Assembly (NCBI GenBank): GCA_937922955.1 | Contig: CALAKO010000058.1 | Location: forward strand, 1 to 48,468 | Reading direction: 5' to 3' | From: an uncultured Peptococcaceae bacterium | GTDB lineage: Bacteria; Bacillota; Peptococcia; Peptococcales; Peptococcaceae | DNA length: 48,468 nucleotides | Shown: positions 24,772 to 33,285 of the stretch, one piece after another | How positions within the stretch are numbered: position 1 is the first letter of the stretch | Layout: each line of letters opens with the position of its first letter | The notes under the pieces: generated by a model | What the model saw: the letters and a program-made list of their open reading frames with translations, nothing else | The model's database searches: none | Told to the model about the DNA's origin: nothing | Position numbers and translations under genes: made by a program

Positions 24772-26194
24772 GTTTTATCGCCTGCCTCAGTGGATGCTGA
24801 TTGCATTGGTGATGCTGATTGCACTGTGCATCGTGCTGCAAAGCCAGGCTATTTCTTATAGCATTCGGCGTCTGCGTATCGGATGGGTGCGCAGGATGGA
24901 AAATGGGATGGAGTGCCTCATTTTGGTGATGCTGTTTGTCTTTGCCGCACTCCTTGCCCAGGTTCAATATGCGCTGTTCTGCGGATTTCTGGCACCTAGC
25001 GGCTATGCCCTCACTCGTCAGATGGTATTTTTGCTGATCGCAGTGGTTGCCATTATTGTTGCCTTGGGAACGGAGTTGATATGGCCGTTTTTCGTTGCTG
25101 CTGGGGCGGCAGTTCTGCTTCCCATAACAGAAGCGGCTGCTGGTCGCGCATATCCGCTCTTTTTCCTTGTGGGTATTCTCTATTTTATGAGCCGCAGTGT
25201 ACATATCTGCCTGATTCGCCGACGGGAAATTCGCACTCAGATTTCGTTGGTTTCCATCAAAGAAACGATTGACATTCTGCATACGGGGTTGCTGTTCTTT
25301 CGCCCGAACGGCGACATCCTTCTGTGCAATCGTCGAATGGAGCTGCTCGCTCAAGAGATGACCGGACAGCATTTGCGGAACGGAAGAGCGTTTCAACAGC
25401 TTTTGGAATCAGGGCCATTGCGCAGTGGCTGCATGCGGGAATTTCTGGGAGGCCAGCAGGTATTTCGCCTTTCAGATTCCTCAGTGTGGCGTATTTCCTC
25501 TCATAATATTCCAATACGACATCGGACATTGTTGCTGCTGACCGCCGATGACATTACGGAACAATGGGAGGCTGTGACGCTCCTTGCGAATCAAAATCAA
25601 ATATTGGAGAAACGCGGACAGGAGCTTCGCCATACCATCGAGAATTTACAGAGCATCTGTGAAGCGGAGGAGATTGCCCGGAGCAAGGGCAGGGTGCATG
25701 ACGTCTTAGGCCAGCGCATAAGTCTGCTGCTGCGAGCCCTGCGGGAGCATAAGCAGTTGGATGAAATGCTGTTGATAGATTTTGTACGCAGCCTTCCAAA
25801 AGCCTTTTCGGAAGATTCGGCGCCGAGTCCTGCGCATCGTCTGGAGATGCTGAAGGAAACCTTTCTTGGAATGGAAGTGGCTGTCGAAATCCAGGGAGAG
25901 CTGCCAGAAGATAGGACGGTGGCCAATAATTTTGCAGAGATTGCCGTGGAGTGTGTGACCAACGCTGTGCGTCATGGGTATGCCACGCGCATCCAATTCC
26001 ATTTTTTTGAGAACGATTGTTGGCGCATGACTGTAACGGACAATGGAATTCCTCCGGTCGGACCAATCAGGGAAGGCGGAGGAATCACCGAGATGCGCCG
26101 ACGGATCAACAGCCTGAATGGTACGCTGGAGCTTTATCTGGTGCCGCGATTTTGTATCCAAATATTTGTTCCAAAGGAGGGAGTGCATAAATGA
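24764..26194 (+). CDS. Membrane sensor histidine kinase
   Basis: This 476-residue kinase has five or six membrane segments (about residues 8-155), a PAS-like domain (about 165-270) and a coiled linker. The dimerisation motif GRVHDVLGQRISLLL holds phospho-acceptor H312. The ATPase domain has N-box ECVTNAVRHG (N400), D426-N-G and the lid GGGITEMRRR. The motif order fits the NarX/DesK (HisKA_3-like) class, which pairs with LuxR response regulators such as the next gene. GGAGG at 24751 favours GTG at 24764 over GTG at 24755. Overlaps on both sides give translational coupling. Confidence 0.88.
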   Translation: MAEFYRLPQWMLIALVMLIALCIVLQSQAISYSIRRLRIGWVRRMENGMECLILVMLFVFAALLAQVQYALFCGFLAPSGYALTRQMVFLLIAVVAIIVALGTELIWPFFVAAGAAVLLPITEAAAGRAYPLFFLVGILYFMSRSVHICLIRRREIRTQISLVSIKETIDILHTGLLFFRPNGDILLCNRRMELLAQEMTGQHLRNGRAFQQLLESGPLRSGCMREFLGGQQVFRLSDSSVWRISSHNIPIRHRTLLLLTADDITEQWEAVTLLANQNQILEKRGQELRHTIENLQSICEAEEIARSKGRVHDVLGQRISLLLRALREHKQLDEMLLIDFVRSLPKAFSEDSAPSPAHRLEMLKETFLGMEVAVEIQGELPEDRTVANNFAEIAVECVTNAVRHGYATRIQFHFFENDCWRMTVTDNGIPPVGPIREGGGITEMRRRINSLNGTLELYLVPRFCIQIFVPKEGVHK

Positions 26195-26808
26195 TCAAAG
26201 TTTTAATAGTGGAAGATCATGCATCCATGCGAGAGTCGCTGACAGCAGCATTGACGGCTTCTGGTGAATTTTTAATCGTGGGGGAAGTCGCCAGCGCCGA
26301 TTATGCCCTTGATTTTTGCAAGCGGCTGCATCCCGATATGGTTTTGATGGATGTATGTACAGAAGGTGGAGCTTCTGGCCTGAAAGCGGTGGAGACCATT
26401 CGTCAGTATGATGCAGACATCAGGATCATCGTCATGACGGCTTTTGATGAGATCTCGTATATTCCGCGAGCCAAAGCTGCTGGAGCCAATGGTTTTGTGT
26501 ACAAAAGCAAGAGCCTGAATTGTTTTTTAGAAGTGGCCAGAGAAGTGATGGCGGGTGGCAGCTGTTTTCCAGAGCCTAAAACCATTCCCCTGCCTCAAGG
26601 TGAAGCGCCGCTGACCGACCGTGAAATGGAAGTGTTGAGACTGATGTGCAAGCATATGACCAATAAGGAAATTGCGAAGGAATTATTTATCAGCGAAAAC
26701 ACCGTCAAGTATCATAAAATGAATATGCTGGGCAAGACCGGATTTTCTAAAGCAGTGGACCTGGCCTTTTACATGATTGCCAATGGCTGGATCAATCCCC
26801 TGTATTAG
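26191..26808 (+). CDS. NarL/LuxR-family response regulator
   Basis: This 205-residue regulator has a receiver domain (about 1-120) with the acidic pair in VEDHAS, phospho-acceptor D54 in VLMDVC, the Thr of VMTAF and the Lys of VYKSKS. A C-terminal LuxR helix-turn-helix follows (about 140-200: LTDREMEVLRLMCKHMTNKE then SENTVKYHKMNMLGKTG). It is fully equipped for phosphorelay and overlaps the kinase gene by 4 nt. It is the best candidate to bind the CTACCC/GGGTAG sites that precede units A and C. Confidence 0.95.
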   Translation: MIKVLIVEDHASMRESLTAALTASGEFLIVGEVASADYALDFCKRLHPDMVLMDVCTEGGASGLKAVETIRQYDADIRIIVMTAFDEISYIPRAKAAGANGFVYKSKSLNCFLEVAREVMAGGSCFPEPKTIPLPQGEAPLTDREMEVLRLMCKHMTNKEIAKELFISENTVKYHKMNMLGKTGFSKAVDLAFYMIANGWINPLY

Positions 26809-26877
26809 CTCAGCGTTTTCTGCCGTCGGACAGATCCAGGCAGCGCAGAGCTGGCGGGTCAGTAAAAATACATAAGA

Positions 26878-26922
26878 AAAACCCACAATGAGTTGGATGG
26901 CCAATTCATTGTGGGTTTTTTT
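26878..26922 (+). terminator. Intrinsic terminator of unit B
   Basis: AAAACCCACAATGA (26878-26891) pairs perfectly with TCATTGTGGGTTTT (26906-26919) and a T run follows. Confidence 0.93.
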
Positions 26923-26942
26923 ATGGCTCATTTTGGCAAAAA

Positions 26943-26987
26943 CTACCCGCTGCGGGTAGGGCGCAGGTACAAAAAAGCCGATACAAT
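26943..26987 (+). promoter_or_regulatory. Activator-type promoter of unit C with CTACCCGC/GCGGGTAG palindrome
   Basis: The perfect palindrome CTACCCGC-T-GCGGGTAG (26943-26959) is centred 31 bp before TACAAT (26982-26987), the same distance as in unit A. The -35 position reads GGGCGC, so there is no -35 box. The expected transcript start is near 26994. Confidence 0.7.
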
Positions 26988-27023
26988 TAGGTCAAAATAC
27001 AGGATATGCAGGGGGGTGGGCAT

Positions 27024-27401
27024 CTGAAGACGGTAGTTTTAATCATGCAGCGGGCCTCTTTGGCCCAGGGGCTGATCACGAAGGTGCGGCATGATCCTGG
27101 CATCCAGTTGCGCTATGAACCGGATTATACCAGGGCAGATGTGGCAATCCGTGATCATTTGGCTGAAGGTGCTTTGCTGGAAGTATCGGAGGATGGCGTG
27201 CATGACATTGGTTATTGTTTGATGCTGTGTGCATGGCTGAGACAAGTCCTGCCACACTGTCGACTGATGCTGATGTGTTCGGAAAGCAAGATGGAGGATG
27301 TCCACCGTGCCATTGAAGCGAAGCAGAGGGGCGAAATTGATGACTTTGTATTTTATGATGCATCATTGGATTATTTGGTCGCCTGTCTGCAGTCGCTGTA
27401 G
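27024..27401 (+). CDS. Degenerate receiver-like protein, copy 1
   Basis: This small protein of about 125 residues looks like a response-regulator receiver without its active site. The opening strand KTVVLIMQ has no acidic pair, the phospho-Asp place reads LLEVSED, and the Lys strand reads DDFVFYDAS. It is paralogous to the protein at 33623 (shared IDxFVFYDxSLxYL block near the end). An ATG at 27006 is in frame, but the only ribosome site, AGGGGGGTGG, lies after it. CTG at 27024, giving an MKTVVLIM start like the paralog, is therefore likely. It is the first gene of unit C. Confidence 0.68.
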   Translation: MKTVVLIMQRASLAQGLITKVRHDPGIQLRYEPDYTRADVAIRDHLAEGALLEVSEDGVHDIGYCLMLCAWLRQVLPHCRLMLMCSESKMEDVHRAIEAKQRGEIDDFVFYDASLDYLVACLQSL

Positions 27402-27527
27402 CATGAAATCTGTTTTGTAGATTGTTCCGCAGTGGAAATGAGAGAAGGATGGCAGGCTTGTTCGCCGAGACAAACGGGCGTGGGTGGAAGGAAGATTCTG
27501 ATGTGAAACGTGAGAGGAGATGAAACG

Positions 27528-28952
27528 ATGGGGCTTATTAAAGCGGGACTAGGAGCTGCCGGAAGTGTGCTGGCCGATCAGTGGAAAGAGTATTTTTACT
27601 GTGAGGCCATTCCCGCAGATGTTCTGGCGGTAAAAGGCAGGAAAAAAGTGTCCGATCGATCCAGCAATTACAAGGGTGACGAAAATATCATTACCAATGG
27701 CTCTGTGATTGCTGTTGCCGACGGTCAATGCATGCTGATTGTAGAACAAGGAAAAGTGGTGGAAGTATGTGCCGAGCCTGGCGAATACACCTATGACACG
27801 TCCACGGAGCCAAGTATTTTTGCAGGCGATTTGGGAGAGAGCATTGGCCAGGTCTTTCGGAACATCGGCAAGCGTTTCACATTTGGCGGAGAAGCGCCCA
27901 AAGACCAGAGAATCTATTATTTTAACACCAAAGAAATTGTAGGGAATAAGTACGGAACGCCTTCTCCGGTTCCGTTTCGAGTGGTGGATCAACGGGCGGG
28001 ATTGGATATGGATATTGGCGTCCGTTGTTTTGGGGAGTACAGCTTTCGTATTGTCAATCCGTTGTTGTTCTATACCAATGTTTGCGGCAATGTAGATGAG
28101 ATGTACAGCCGAGAAGAGATTGCAGGACAAATGAGGACGGAACTTTTGACTGCGCTGCAGCCAGCGTTTGCCAAGATCAGCGGCATGGGAATACGATACA
28201 GTGCACTCCCTGGTCATACCACTGAGGTGGCAGAAGCGTTGAATCAGGAACTATCTGCCAAGTGGCATGATTTGCGAGGCCTTGCTATTGTTTCTTTCGG
28301 TATTTCCAGCGTAAAGGCCAACGAAGAAGATGAGCAGATGATCAAGGAGCTGCAGCGCAATGTTGCCTTCATGGACCCCACCCGTGCAGCGGCGCATCTG
28401 GTGGGTGCCCAGGCCAGCGCCATGCAGGCTGCGGCAAGCAATCCTAATGCCGGTCCTGCCATGGCCTTTATGGGAATGGGAATGGCAGGACAGATGGGTG
28501 GCATGAATGCGCAGAGCTTATATCAGATAGGTGCGCAGGAACAGCCGCAGCCGACCACGCCTTCTGCATCTGTCTCCGCCAGCAGCTGGGTATGTTCTTG
28601 CGGACAGAGCGGCATCACCGGTCGTTTCTGCCCAAATTGCGGCGGCAAAAAGCCAGAACAAAAGCCATCTGCTGACAGCTGGAGATGTCAGCAGTGCGGC
28701 GCAGTGGTAAGCGGTAATTTTTGCCCTGAGTGCGGCACGAAAAAACCAGAAGCACAGTCCAACGGCTGGACTTGCTCCTGTGGCGCGATGAATAAGGGAA
28801 AATTCTGTGCGGAGTGTGGCAAGCCGAAACCTGCGGGCGTTCCTCAATATCGCTGCGATAAATGTGGCTGGGAACCAGACGATCCAAAAAGTCCACCAAA
28901 GTTTTGTCCAGAATGTGGAGATCCCTTCGACGACGGAGATCTCCAAGAATGA
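27528..28952 (+). CDS. SPFH-domain protein with four zinc ribbons
   Basis: This 474-residue protein has an SPFH/band-7-like domain (about residues 15-295) like the YdjI / 'virion core protein' group, with MGLIKAGLGAAGSVLADQWK at the N-terminus and FRVVDQRAGLDMDI. A Met/Ala/Gly-rich linker (about 300-340) follows, then four CxxC..CxxC zinc ribbons (about 355-470). Relatives form membrane-associated oligomers; B. subtilis YdjI acts with PspA-like envelope defence. Ribbons may recruit partners such as the zinc-ribbon protein at 30244. The ATG at 27528 follows GAGAGGAG. Confidence 0.85.
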   Translation: MGLIKAGLGAAGSVLADQWKEYFYCEAIPADVLAVKGRKKVSDRSSNYKGDENIITNGSVIAVADGQCMLIVEQGKVVEVCAEPGEYTYDTSTEPSIFAGDLGESIGQVFRNIGKRFTFGGEAPKDQRIYYFNTKEIVGNKYGTPSPVPFRVVDQRAGLDMDIGVRCFGEYSFRIVNPLLFYTNVCGNVDEMYSREEIAGQMRTELLTALQPAFAKISGMGIRYSALPGHTTEVAEALNQELSAKWHDLRGLAIVSFGISSVKANEEDEQMIKELQRNVAFMDPTRAAAHLVGAQASAMQAAASNPNAGPAMAFMGMGMAGQMGGMNAQSLYQIGAQEQPQPTTPSASVSASSWVCSCGQSGITGRFCPNCGGKKPEQKPSADSWRCQQCGAVVSGNFCPECGTKKPEAQSNGWTCSCGAMNKGKFCAECGKPKPAGVPQYRCDKCGWEPDDPKSPPKFCPECGDPFDDGDLQE

Positions 28953-29045
28953 TTCATAGCGTACTTATATGAAGCAGGGCAAAAACAGCCCATTGTCCAT
29001 GTATTGTCAGGAAGAAGCGGTCATTTTAAGAAAGGAAGAAAAATT

Positions 29046-29780
29046 ATGAAGAAGAAAATGAATATGGTGTTTGCTTTGATTTGCATGTTCAGCCTATTAT
29101 TTGTGACCGGATGTGGGGGAAGTGAGAAAAGTCCTTATGAAGGGAAGTGGATAGCAGTTTCGGCACAGATGATGGGCATGTCGATTGGCGTTGAGGAAGC
29201 ATTCGGCGGTGCATTTGAGCTTGAAGTAAAGAACGGAGGAAAAGTAGATGTTGTCGTTGGTGAAGACAGCGGAAAAGGGGAGTGGTCCGTGCAGGACGAT
29301 GAATTCACTCTCACAATCGAAGGGGAAGAAATGATCGGCGTGATTGGCGAAGATACAATTTCTTTTGATGACATGCTGGGCATGGGCGTAAAGCTTATTT
29401 TTGCAAAAGAAGGAACGGATGCCATGAACCCGGAATTGTATCTGACGGAAGAAGAAAAAGCAGTCTTGGGTGAGTGGATGTCAGAGAGTGTGGAAGAACT
29501 TCTGGGAAGTGGCCCGCAGACATCCATGGAAGGTGTAGATGACATTCATGATGCATTGCGTCTTCATTTTAAAGCTGACAGAAGTGTAGATGTGTCCTAT
29601 AAAGGGCAGGAAGTTGGAACGTTCCCATGGTCTGTGGCTTTGGGATACTGTACGATTGAATCAGATAACCCATCTCTTTTTATAACAATAAATACAGATG
29701 GAACATTGGATGTGGATTATAGCACAGATGAGGATTATTACACCTTCCATTGTACGAAAAACAGTACTGAAGGGGAGTGA
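29046..29780 (+). CDS. Lipocalin-like lipoprotein, long form
   Basis: This 244-residue lipoprotein has lipobox FVTGCGG. The first half (about 35-125) holds GKWIAVSAQMMG, then FELEVKNGGKVDV, KGEWSVQDDEFTLTIEGEE and GEDTISF. It aligns with the smaller lipoprotein at 34282, suggesting a shared beta-barrel-like fold. A second half with a similar strand pattern follows (about 145-240: LGEWMSESVEELLG, HFKADRSVDVSYKG). The substrate is unknown. The protein is strongly acidic. It lies in unit C behind the SPFH gene. Confidence 0.8.
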   Translation: MKKKMNMVFALICMFSLLFVTGCGGSEKSPYEGKWIAVSAQMMGMSIGVEEAFGGAFELEVKNGGKVDVVVGEDSGKGEWSVQDDEFTLTIEGEEMIGVIGEDTISFDDMLGMGVKLIFAKEGTDAMNPELYLTEEEKAVLGEWMSESVEELLGSGPQTSMEGVDDIHDALRLHFKADRSVDVSYKGQEVGTFPWSVALGYCTIESDNPSLFITINTDGTLDVDYSTDEDYYTFHCTKNSTEGE

Positions 29781-29810
29781 AAATAGAACGATAAAATAGA
29801 GGGATGCCAA

Positions 29811-30218
29811 ATGAAAGGTCAGAGTTTTTTTAAGATCGCATCCATTCTTATGATCATAGGTGGTGTTATTGGTTATATTGCAGGTGTTATTACCATTTTA
29901 TGGATCAGCATGCTGGCTATATTAGCAGGCAGCGTAAAAGGAACGGGTTTGTTCTATGCCAGCTCCATAATTTTAACGACGGCCTCGGTCATTCAATTTA
30001 TTGCAGGCAGGAATGGGATTAGTGCTTGCAGTGCACCTCAGGAAGCTGTTGTTTGTATCAAGTGGGGCAGTGTCGTTGCAGTTTTATGCATCATCTCTTT
30101 GATCGTTGGGTTCGCTGCTGAAGGTGAGTTCAGTCTGGTCAGTCTGGTTCTTAATTTTTTGGTGCCGGGCGCTTATATTTACGGGGCCATGCAGATAAAG
30201 AACAACGGCAGCGTTTGA
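29811..30218 (+). CDS. Small four-helix membrane protein
   Basis: This 135-residue protein has four hydrophobic segments (about residues 8-30, 35-60, 82-103, 108-128), short loops and no charged catalytic motif. GAGGG lies 8 nt before the ATG. I do not recognise a family. It sits between a lipoprotein gene and a zinc-ribbon gene in the same orientation with gaps of about 25-30 nt, so it is probably a membrane part of the unit C product set. Confidence 0.75.
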   Translation: MKGQSFFKIASILMIIGGVIGYIAGVITILWISMLAILAGSVKGTGLFYASSIILTTASVIQFIAGRNGISACSAPQEAVVCIKWGSVVAVLCIISLIVGFAAEGEFSLVSLVLNFLVPGAYIYGAMQIKNNGSV

Positions 30219-30243
30219 TCGCATATAGAAAGGAATGTGAGAT

Positions 30244-31077
30244 ATGGGGCTCTTTGGGAAGTTGTTTGATAAAAAGGAGTGCGCCGTTTGCGGTGGTGAG
30301 ATCGGCTTGCTTGGCGCTCGTAAACTTGAAGATGGGAGCATTTGCAAGAACTGCGCCGCGAAGCTTTCGCCATGGTTTAGTGAACGACGTCAGAGCACAG
30401 TGGCAGAAATCAGAGCGCAGCTCTCTTACCGGGAAGCCAATCAGGAGAAGGTGTCTTCATTCTGCATCACTCGAACCCTGGGTGAGCGCACGAAGGTGCT
30501 GCTGGACGAAAACGCAGGGCTGTTTATGGTCACTGCTGCCAAAGATTTGAAAGAGGCGAATCCGGACGTGCTCTCCTTCTCCGATGTTACAGGATGTAAG
30601 CTGGATATTGACGAACGTAAAACGGAAATCGAATACCGGGATGAAGAAGGAGAGCGACATAGCTTCAATCCTAAGCAATATGCCTGTTCTTATGATTTCT
30701 ATATTGTGATTCACGTCAATCATCCTTACTTTAATGAAATACGGTTTAAACTTAACAGCGATTCAGTGGACAATGGCGTGGACACATTATTTGACGGGCC
30801 TGATGCCATGCGGTCGCTGCGTGGTGATTTGTGGCCAGGCAGCAGTCCTCGAACATCCAACGCAGAAGAAGTTCGTGCCAGTGTGGAATACCAGCAATAT
30901 GAAGCAATGGGGTTGGAGATCCAGGAAACATTGCTTCAGGTTCGACAGCAGGTTCGGGAAGAAATGGCTGCGGCCGCAGCTCCGAAGGCAGCGGTGATTT
31001 GCCCATTCTGTGGAGCGACAACCACACCGGATGCAAGTGGCTGTTGTGAATTTTGCGGCGGCGCTGTGAATGGATAG
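30244..31077 (+). CDS. DUF4428-like zinc-ribbon protein
   Basis: This 277-residue soluble protein has an N-terminal treble-clef with C13-A-V-C16 and C34-K-N-C37, like the DUF4428 domain. The middle domain (about 60-190) of mixed strands has an acidic patch (DIDERKTEIEYRDEEGE). A helical stretch (EEVRASVEYQQYEAMGLEIQ) and a C-terminal zinc ribbon (ICPFCGATT, CCEFCGG) follow. The middle resembles lipid- or membrane-binding modules in similar proteins, but this is not certain. It shares its terminal zinc ribbon style with the SPFH protein. Confidence 0.78.
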   Translation: MGLFGKLFDKKECAVCGGEIGLLGARKLEDGSICKNCAAKLSPWFSERRQSTVAEIRAQLSYREANQEKVSSFCITRTLGERTKVLLDENAGLFMVTAAKDLKEANPDVLSFSDVTGCKLDIDERKTEIEYRDEEGERHSFNPKQYACSYDFYIVIHVNHPYFNEIRFKLNSDSVDNGVDTLFDGPDAMRSLRGDLWPGSSPRTSNAEEVRASVEYQQYEAMGLEIQETLLQVRQQVREEMAAAAAPKAAVICPFCGATTTPDASGCCEFCGGAVNG

Positions 31078-31098
31078 GCAATAAAAAGGAGGTCCATC

Positions 31099-31785
31099 AT
31101 GAAAAATTATGAAATTTTGGGTGGAAATTTAGCGGTTGTTGTATGTGAATTATCTGCCGGTGAATCCATGATAACAGAAAGTGGAAGCATGAGCTGGATG
31201 AGCCCAAATATGAAAATGGAAACCGTTTCTGGCGGAGGCATGAAAAAGATGCTGGGCAGGTTTGTTTCAGGCGATTCTGTTTTTCAAAATAGGTTTACCG
31301 CAGAAGGCGGAGATGGGACCATTGCATTTGCATCGAGCTTTCCGGGTGCGATCAAGGCACTGAACATCAGCGATGGCCATTCGATGATCGTACAAAGGAG
31401 TGCTTTTCTCGCCTCAGACGAGGGTGTAGAGTTGTCCATGTATTTCCAGAAAAAACTGGGGTCAGGAATATTTGGCGGTGAAGGTTTCGTTATGCAGAAA
31501 CTCAGCGGAAACGGCACGGCGTTTATTGAAATAGACGGTCATGCGGCAGAATATGAGCTGAGCGTTGGTCAGGAAATGCTGGTCAGCACGGGGTATCTGG
31601 CGGCAATGGAGGAAACTTGCACCATGGATATTGTCACCGTCCGGGGCGCAAAGAACATGCTGATTGGTGGAGAAGGCGTTTTTAATACAGTTGTCCGGGG
31701 ACCAGGAAAAGTGATTTTACAGACCATGCCAATCAGTAAGGTGGCTGAACTGTTGATGCCGTTTTTTGTCAATAATAAAAAATAG
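31099..31785 (+). CDS. AIM24 / TIGR00266-family protein
   Basis: This 228-residue protein has the double-psi-like beta fold of the TIGR00266/AIM24 family. The landmarks are YEILGGNLAVVVCELSAGES, the SGSMSWMSPNMKME block, FFxNxF-like FQNRFTAEGG, LGSGIFGGEGFVMQKLSGNG and the ending TVVRGPGKVILQT. The bacterial family has no settled role, although it is often next to SPFH/zinc-ribbon proteins as here. AAAAGGAGG precedes the ATG. It is part of unit C. Confidence 0.9.
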   Translation: MKNYEILGGNLAVVVCELSAGESMITESGSMSWMSPNMKMETVSGGGMKKMLGRFVSGDSVFQNRFTAEGGDGTIAFASSFPGAIKALNISDGHSMIVQRSAFLASDEGVELSMYFQKKLGSGIFGGEGFVMQKLSGNGTAFIEIDGHAAEYELSVGQEMLVSTGYLAAMEETCTMDIVTVRGAKNMLIGGEGVFNTVVRGPGKVILQTMPISKVAELLMPFFVNNKK

Positions 31786-31809
31786 CAAGCAAATAATAAA
31801 TGCAAAGAG

Positions 31810-33285
31810 GTGAATGGCTATGAAAAAAAGATAGGGATAACATGTCTGCTTTTTGCGACCCTGATGTTGTTCACCTTTACCGCTTGTGGAAAGGATGGTT
31901 CGGATACTCAGGAGCAGACATCGGCAGGAACGAAGCAGGAAATACCTGCCTCGGTAAAATCTCCGAAGACCGTAAATGCCAGCCTTTGGGACTTGGTTTA
32001 CGATGAGGAGGATGGCTGGACCTATGAAGAAGAGGATTTTTTTGATGAGGAAACAGCCTCCAGAATCACTCTGTCGATACCAAAGGATGAAGGAGATGAA
32101 AACCTTGTCAGTGCAGATATCTATGTTTCATTGGAAGAGCCTTACACGTTTCGCGACTATCTCACCAGCTATGGTTTTGATGAGTACGAATATGTGGTCA
32201 ATGAATCTTACGATCTGACCAATATCGGAGATGTTGACTGCCTCAAGCAGGAAGGAAACTATTGGGGCTATCCTTGCCTGCGGTATCTGAATCGTGTGGA
32301 AGGTGCCAGTGCCACTGTTTTGATTGAGGTCGTCGGTGAATACGAAGACGAGTGCGTGGATAAGCTCTTGTCCGGCCTGACGATTCGATTGGAGGATAAG
32401 GGGCATAAGGATGGACCTTGGTATTGGGAAGGCGAACCTTTTTCTGCCGAATCACGCAGCGTCATGGTGGGAACATTTACGATGGACAGCCAGTGGCTGC
32501 CTATTACAGACTGCATCGTGACAAAAGAAACCTTTGCCCATGACGTTGCTGTTGTTGGGAATCAGGCTTTTCTTTTGGTCGACGGTGCGCTGAAACGCTA
32601 CGATTACGACGGCAAATCACTGAAATTTGCAGAGGATGTTACATTGAACGTGGAATATAAAAATATTTCCGCCGACGCGTCTGGAACCATTTGGCTTGCG
32701 AATTTCATGGAGCCGCTGATCAGTTGGAAGGATGGGAAGCAGACGGCCTCTTATGAGGGCCCAGAGTATGTGAGCATGCATCCGTCGGGAACGTGGGGCG
32801 TCAGTTGGTTCTCAAGTGCGGAGTGCGAGAAGATGACGCTTTCTGGCGGTGCGCTGAAAACAGAGCCGATTGTTTTTAAAGAAGTTGATGTGATCAGCCA
32901 TCTGCTGATTGATGAAAACCATATCTATGTTTGTGGGTCTGCAGTGGACGACAGCGGTCATAAAGTGTTCGTCTATGATGCGAATGGTGTCTTGCAAATG
33001 ACACTGGCAGATTCCGATGGAGGCAGCCTGGGAAGCATTACCTTTGTGGCAGAGACGACAAATGGCTATCTGGCCTTAGACGGAAACATGCGCACTGTGG
33101 TGCTTTGGACGAAAGACGGCACCTATATTGGTGAGGCAGATGGCAGCGATTTGTTTGGTACAAGTTACCCATGGTTTTGCAGCGGCACAAAACTGTCAGA
33201 TGGCAGCATGCTGGTTATTATGACAGAAACCAGGGTGGATAAATCCGCAGAAGAATTGCTCGCTTTCAAGCTTAGCGGTTTTTAA
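31810..33285 (+). CDS. Large lipoprotein with a start-region frame problem
   Basis: This lipoprotein of about 490 residues has a hydrophobic signal and lipobox FTAC-G. A folded domain (about 50-200) follows, then repeated strands that look like part of a beta-propeller (ASGTIWLANFMEPLISWKDG, then later VFVYDANGVLQM and RTVVLWTKDGTYIG). The frame opens with GTG at 31810, which lies in the ribosome site AAAGAGGTG. The ATG with correct spacing (31820) reads ATG-A7-G and hits a stop after four codons. One more A would give a normal MKKKIGIT signal start. Either the GTG is used, or the A run slips, or there is a mutation or sequence error. Confidence 0.7.
   Translation: MNGYEKKIGITCLLFATLMLFTFTACGKDGSDTQEQTSAGTKQEIPASVKSPKTVNASLWDLVYDEEDGWTYEEEDFFDEETASRITLSIPKDEGDENLVSADIYVSLEEPYTFRDYLTSYGFDEYEYVVNESYDLTNIGDVDCLKQEGNYWGYPCLRYLNRVEGASATVLIEVVGEYEDECVDKLLSGLTIRLEDKGHKDGPWYWEGEPFSAESRSVMVGTFTMDSQWLPITDCIVTKETFAHDVAVVGNQAFLLVDGALKRYDYDGKSLKFAEDVTLNVEYKNISADASGTIWLANFMEPLISWKDGKQTASYEGPEYVSMHPSGTWGVSWFSSAECEKMTLSGGALKTEPIVFKEVDVISHLLIDENHIYVCGSAVDDSGHKVFVYDANGVLQMTLADSDGGSLGSITFVAETTNGYLALDGNMRTVVLWTKDGTYIGEADGSDLFGTSYPWFCSGTKLSDGSMLVIMTETRVDKSAEELLAFKLSGF
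31820..31834 (+). repeat. A7 homopolymer at the start of the lipoprotein gene
   Basis: Seven A residues at 31823-31829 follow the ATG. With eight, the ATG would join the long frame. This is a possible phase-variation or slippage site. Confidence 0.5.

Noticed and set aside
28590..28940. DNA repeat in the SPFH gene tail
   Set aside because: The repetition is four related zinc ribbons at the protein level, not a DNA repeat array.
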